From the NCBI GenBank assembly GCA_947623975.1, contig CANQHY010000051.1, forward strand, positions 1 through 8,160: a stretch of DNA of 8,160 bases, in the 5' to 3' direction. The notes under the pieces were generated by a model. The model ran no database searches. It was given only the letters and a program-made list of their open reading frames with translations, and was not told the DNA's origin. Positions 6,958 through 8,160 of the stretch are shown here, piece after piece; position 1 is the first letter of the stretch; each line of letters begins with the position of its first letter. The translations under genes were made by a program, and so were the position numbers. Origin of the DNA: an uncultured Bacilli bacterium. GTDB lineage: Bacteria; Bacillota_I; Bacilli_A; RF39; UBA660.

Positions 6958-6958
6958 T

Positions 6959-7783
6959 ATGACTGTCGAAGAATTAATTGTACATGGTAAAAAGTATTTA
7001 CATTCCATGGAAGCAAAGATGCTTCTTGCTAATGTTTTAGAGTGCGATCCACTGTATTTAATTAATATTTTAGATAACGTTATTGAAGATGAAAAAATAG
7101 AAAAATATAAAAAATTAATAGAAGCTAGAATTAACAATAAACCGCTACAATATATTTTAGGGACAACTAATTTTTATGGCTTAGAATTGACGGTTAATGA
7201 AAATGTTCTTATACCTAGGTTCGAAACAGAGGAATTAGTGGAAAATACTATATTATTAATAGAAAAAGTGTTTCCTGATAGCAAAAATTTGAATATACTT
7301 GATTTATGCTGTGGTAGTGGAGCAATCGGGCTTGTTATTAAAAAAAAATTACCGCATGTAAATGTTACTATGTCGGATATAAGTAAAAATGCTTTAGAAA
7401 TAGCAAGCTTAAATAGTAAAAAATTAGGATTAGAAACAAAAATTATAGAAAGTGATTTATTTCAAAATATTGACAATAAATTCGATGTCATAATAAGTAA
7501 CCCTCCATATATAGGGGATGATGAAAAAATAGACGATATCGTCAGTAAAAACGAACCTCCTCTTGCACTTTATGGAGGCCCATGTGGTTTAGATTTTTAT
7601 GAAAGAATTTTAAAAGATATAAAATATTATTTACATGATAAATTTATAATATCATTTGAAATAGGATGTACTCAAAGAGAAGCTGTATTAAACATCGCAA
7701 ACAAATATTTGAAAAATATTGAAATAATAACGAAGAAAGATTTATCAGGTAAAGATAGAATGATATTTATAGTAAGAAAGTGA
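6959..7783 (+). CDS. prmC: Release factor glutamine N5-methyltransferase (PrmC/HemK)
   Basis: PrmC uses S-adenosylmethionine to N5-methylate the glutamine of the GGQ motif in RF1 and RF2. The 274-residue protein has an N-terminal helical domain (about 1-65) for release-factor recognition, the linker PLQYILGTTNFYGLELTVN (62-80), and IPRFETEELV (85-94) before the catalytic Rossmann domain. SAM motif I is ILDLCCGSGAIG (113-124), with Cys-Cys in place of the more common Gly-Thr/Cys. The catalytic NPPY is at 181-184, and a typical end, GKDRMIF, is at 264-270. ATG 6959 is preferred: it lies one base after the prfA stop and matches the family N-terminus. An in-frame TTG at 6944 would only add five residues from inside prfA. 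The ribosome site is weak (AGG at 6948-6950), so translation is probably coupled to prfA. Confidence 0.96.
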   Translation: MTVEELIVHGKKYLHSMEAKMLLANVLECDPLYLINILDNVIEDEKIEKYKKLIEARINNKPLQYILGTTNFYGLELTVNENVLIPRFETEELVENTILLIEKVFPDSKNLNILDLCCGSGAIGLVIKKKLPHVNVTMSDISKNALEIASLNSKKLGLETKIIESDLFQNIDNKFDVIISNPPYIGDDEKIDDIVSKNEPPLALYGGPCGLDFYERILKDIKYYLHDKFIISFEIGCTQREAVLNIANKYLKNIEIITKKDLSGKDRMIFIVRK

Positions 7784-7796
7784 ATACTTTCTTTTT
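7774..7796 (+). terminator. Intrinsic terminator overlapping the prmC stop codon
   Basis: AAGAAAGT (7774-7781) and ACTTTCTT (7786-7793) form a perfect 8-bp stem with the loop GAAT, followed by TTT and then ATAT. The UGA stop (7781-7783) lies at the top of the left arm and in the loop. The stem is A-U rich and the U-tract short, so efficiency may be moderate. Confidence 0.6.
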
Positions 7797-8006
7797 ATAT
7801 TGAAGACTTTTTACTAAGTCAGATGGGGTTTTTTAAATTAAGGAGCATTTTTTATAAGATTTAAAAGAAAAATGTATTTTGGAAAAAATTTCAAATTTGG
7901 TTAATTTAAAATATTGCAAAAAATTTAACTAATTTTTAGGAAAAAGAAAAGATAGAGATAATAATTTAATTAAGCTTGAATAATTCAGGGTGAGAGGAGG
8001 GTTATG
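7784..8006. other. A/T-rich intergenic region before the last gene
   Basis: No credible gene is visible in these 223 bases. GACTT (7805-7809) and AAGTC (7816-7820) form a small hairpin; AGATGGGG and a six-T run (7829-7834) follow, resembling the right half of a terminator whose left half is missing. An AGGAG at 7841-7845 has no start codon at the right distance. TTGGTTAA (7897-7904) can pair with TTAACTAA (7925-7932), followed by a T run. No promoter with both boxes near consensus was found for the gene that follows. Confidence 0.5.
7995..8000 (+). promoter_or_regulatory. Ribosome binding site of the last gene
   Basis: A perfect AGGAGG lies six bases before ATG 8007 but only three before the in-frame ATG 8004. 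The spacing favours 8007, although the choice changes the protein by a single Met. Confidence 0.75.
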
Positions 8007-8160
8007 ATGGATTTAAGCAAGCCAATTAAATTATTAAAGAAATTAGAAGAAGAAGGGAAAGTAATACCAGCAACATATGATAAGGCTTTTAAAAGAGTAA
8101 TGACTAATTGTAAAGATTACTTGGCACTACTATTAAGTAATTTTATTGATATCCCAAAAG
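8007..8160 (+). CDS. N-terminus of a possible Rpn/PD-(D/E)XK nuclease-transposase family protein; 3' end beyond window
   Basis: Only 51 codons are present, open to the window edge. After a charged start (KLLKKLEEEGK) the sequence reads PATYDKAFKRVMTNCKDYLALLLSNFIDIPK. The pattern 'D-x-x-F-K-x-x-(M/L)' followed by a hydrophobic helix resembles the N-terminus of Rpn-type recombination-promoting nucleases, also annotated as PD-(D/E)XK nuclease family transposases, in which a YDxAFK-like segment precedes the nuclease core. The catalytic residues would lie beyond the window, so they cannot be checked. The long A/T-rich gap upstream and lack of an operon partner fit a stand-alone accessory gene. 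The reading frame is well supported by its ribosome site; the family is a tentative guess. Confidence 0.5.
   Translation, partial: MDLSKPIKLLKKLEEEGKVIPATYDKAFKRVMTNCKDYLALLLSNFIDIPK

Noticed and set aside
6944..6958. TTG start for prmC inside prfA
   Set aside because: The extra five residues (MQANS) are not part of the family N-terminus, and ATG 6959 directly follows the prfA stop.
6862..7137. Open frame of 91 codons on the minus strand across the prfA-prmC junction
   Set aside because: It lies opposite two strongly supported genes, has no ribosome site, and its composition (Ser/Phe/Ile-rich) is that of an antisense shadow.
7858..7929. Short protein-like stretch (DLKEKCILEKISNLVNL...) between stops in the gap after prmC
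   Set aside because: Only about 24 codons between stops, with no start codon or ribosome site in frame; in such A/T-rich DNA this can arise by chance, so a gene remnant is not claimed.

Overview
The window is low-GC, gene-dense bacterial DNA that reads as a Bacillota (Bacilli-type) chromosome. Evidence: A/T-rich codon use, strong AGGAGG-type ribosome binding sites, an RNA polymerase delta subunit (rpoE, a Bacilli marker), and the gene order DUF1934-like / argS / rpoE known from Bacilli such as Listeria. TGA is used as a stop (the DUF1934-like gene and prmC) and Trp is TGG, so the code is standard and not the Mycoplasma one. A class A penicillin-binding protein implies a peptidoglycan wall. 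An uncultured gut-type Bacilli or a walled relative of the Mollicutes fits, but the species cannot be named from this sequence.

Layout. (1) 1-430, minus strand: the 5' part of a gene for a protein with a degenerate J-domain-like HPD motif, cut by the window edge. (2) 431-613: a divergent promoter region. (3) 614-1174, plus: a PduL-type phosphotransacylase. (4) 1175-3124, minus: a class A penicillin-binding protein that converges on pduL with no intergenic base. The pduL terminator lies inside the PBP coding sequence. (5) 3125-3231: a second divergent promoter region. (6) 3232-5299, plus: a small DUF1934/YwiB-like gene overlapping argS. (7) 5399-5839: rpoE with its own promoter, followed by an A/T-rich inverted repeat. 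(8) 5902-7783: prfA and prmC one base apart, ending in a hairpin that contains the prmC stop codon. (9) 7784-8006: an A/T-rich gap with weak hairpins. (10) 8007 to the end: the start of a gene that may belong to the Rpn/PD-(D/E)XK nuclease-transposase group.

How the genes work together: argS, rpoE, prfA and prmC form a translation/transcription housekeeping block. PrmC methylates the GGQ glutamine of the release factor encoded just upstream. PduL would interconvert acyl-CoA and acyl-phosphate for substrate-level ATP formation. The PBP polymerises and cross-links the wall. Most of the window is ordinary housekeeping. The less ordinary points are the terminator buried in the convergent neighbour's coding sequence, the J-domain-like protein, the stand-alone PduL, and a recurring TGT-TATAAT promoter with very short leaders. 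I found no CRISPR array, tRNA, rRNA or complete mobile element, and no convincing new multi-gene system.
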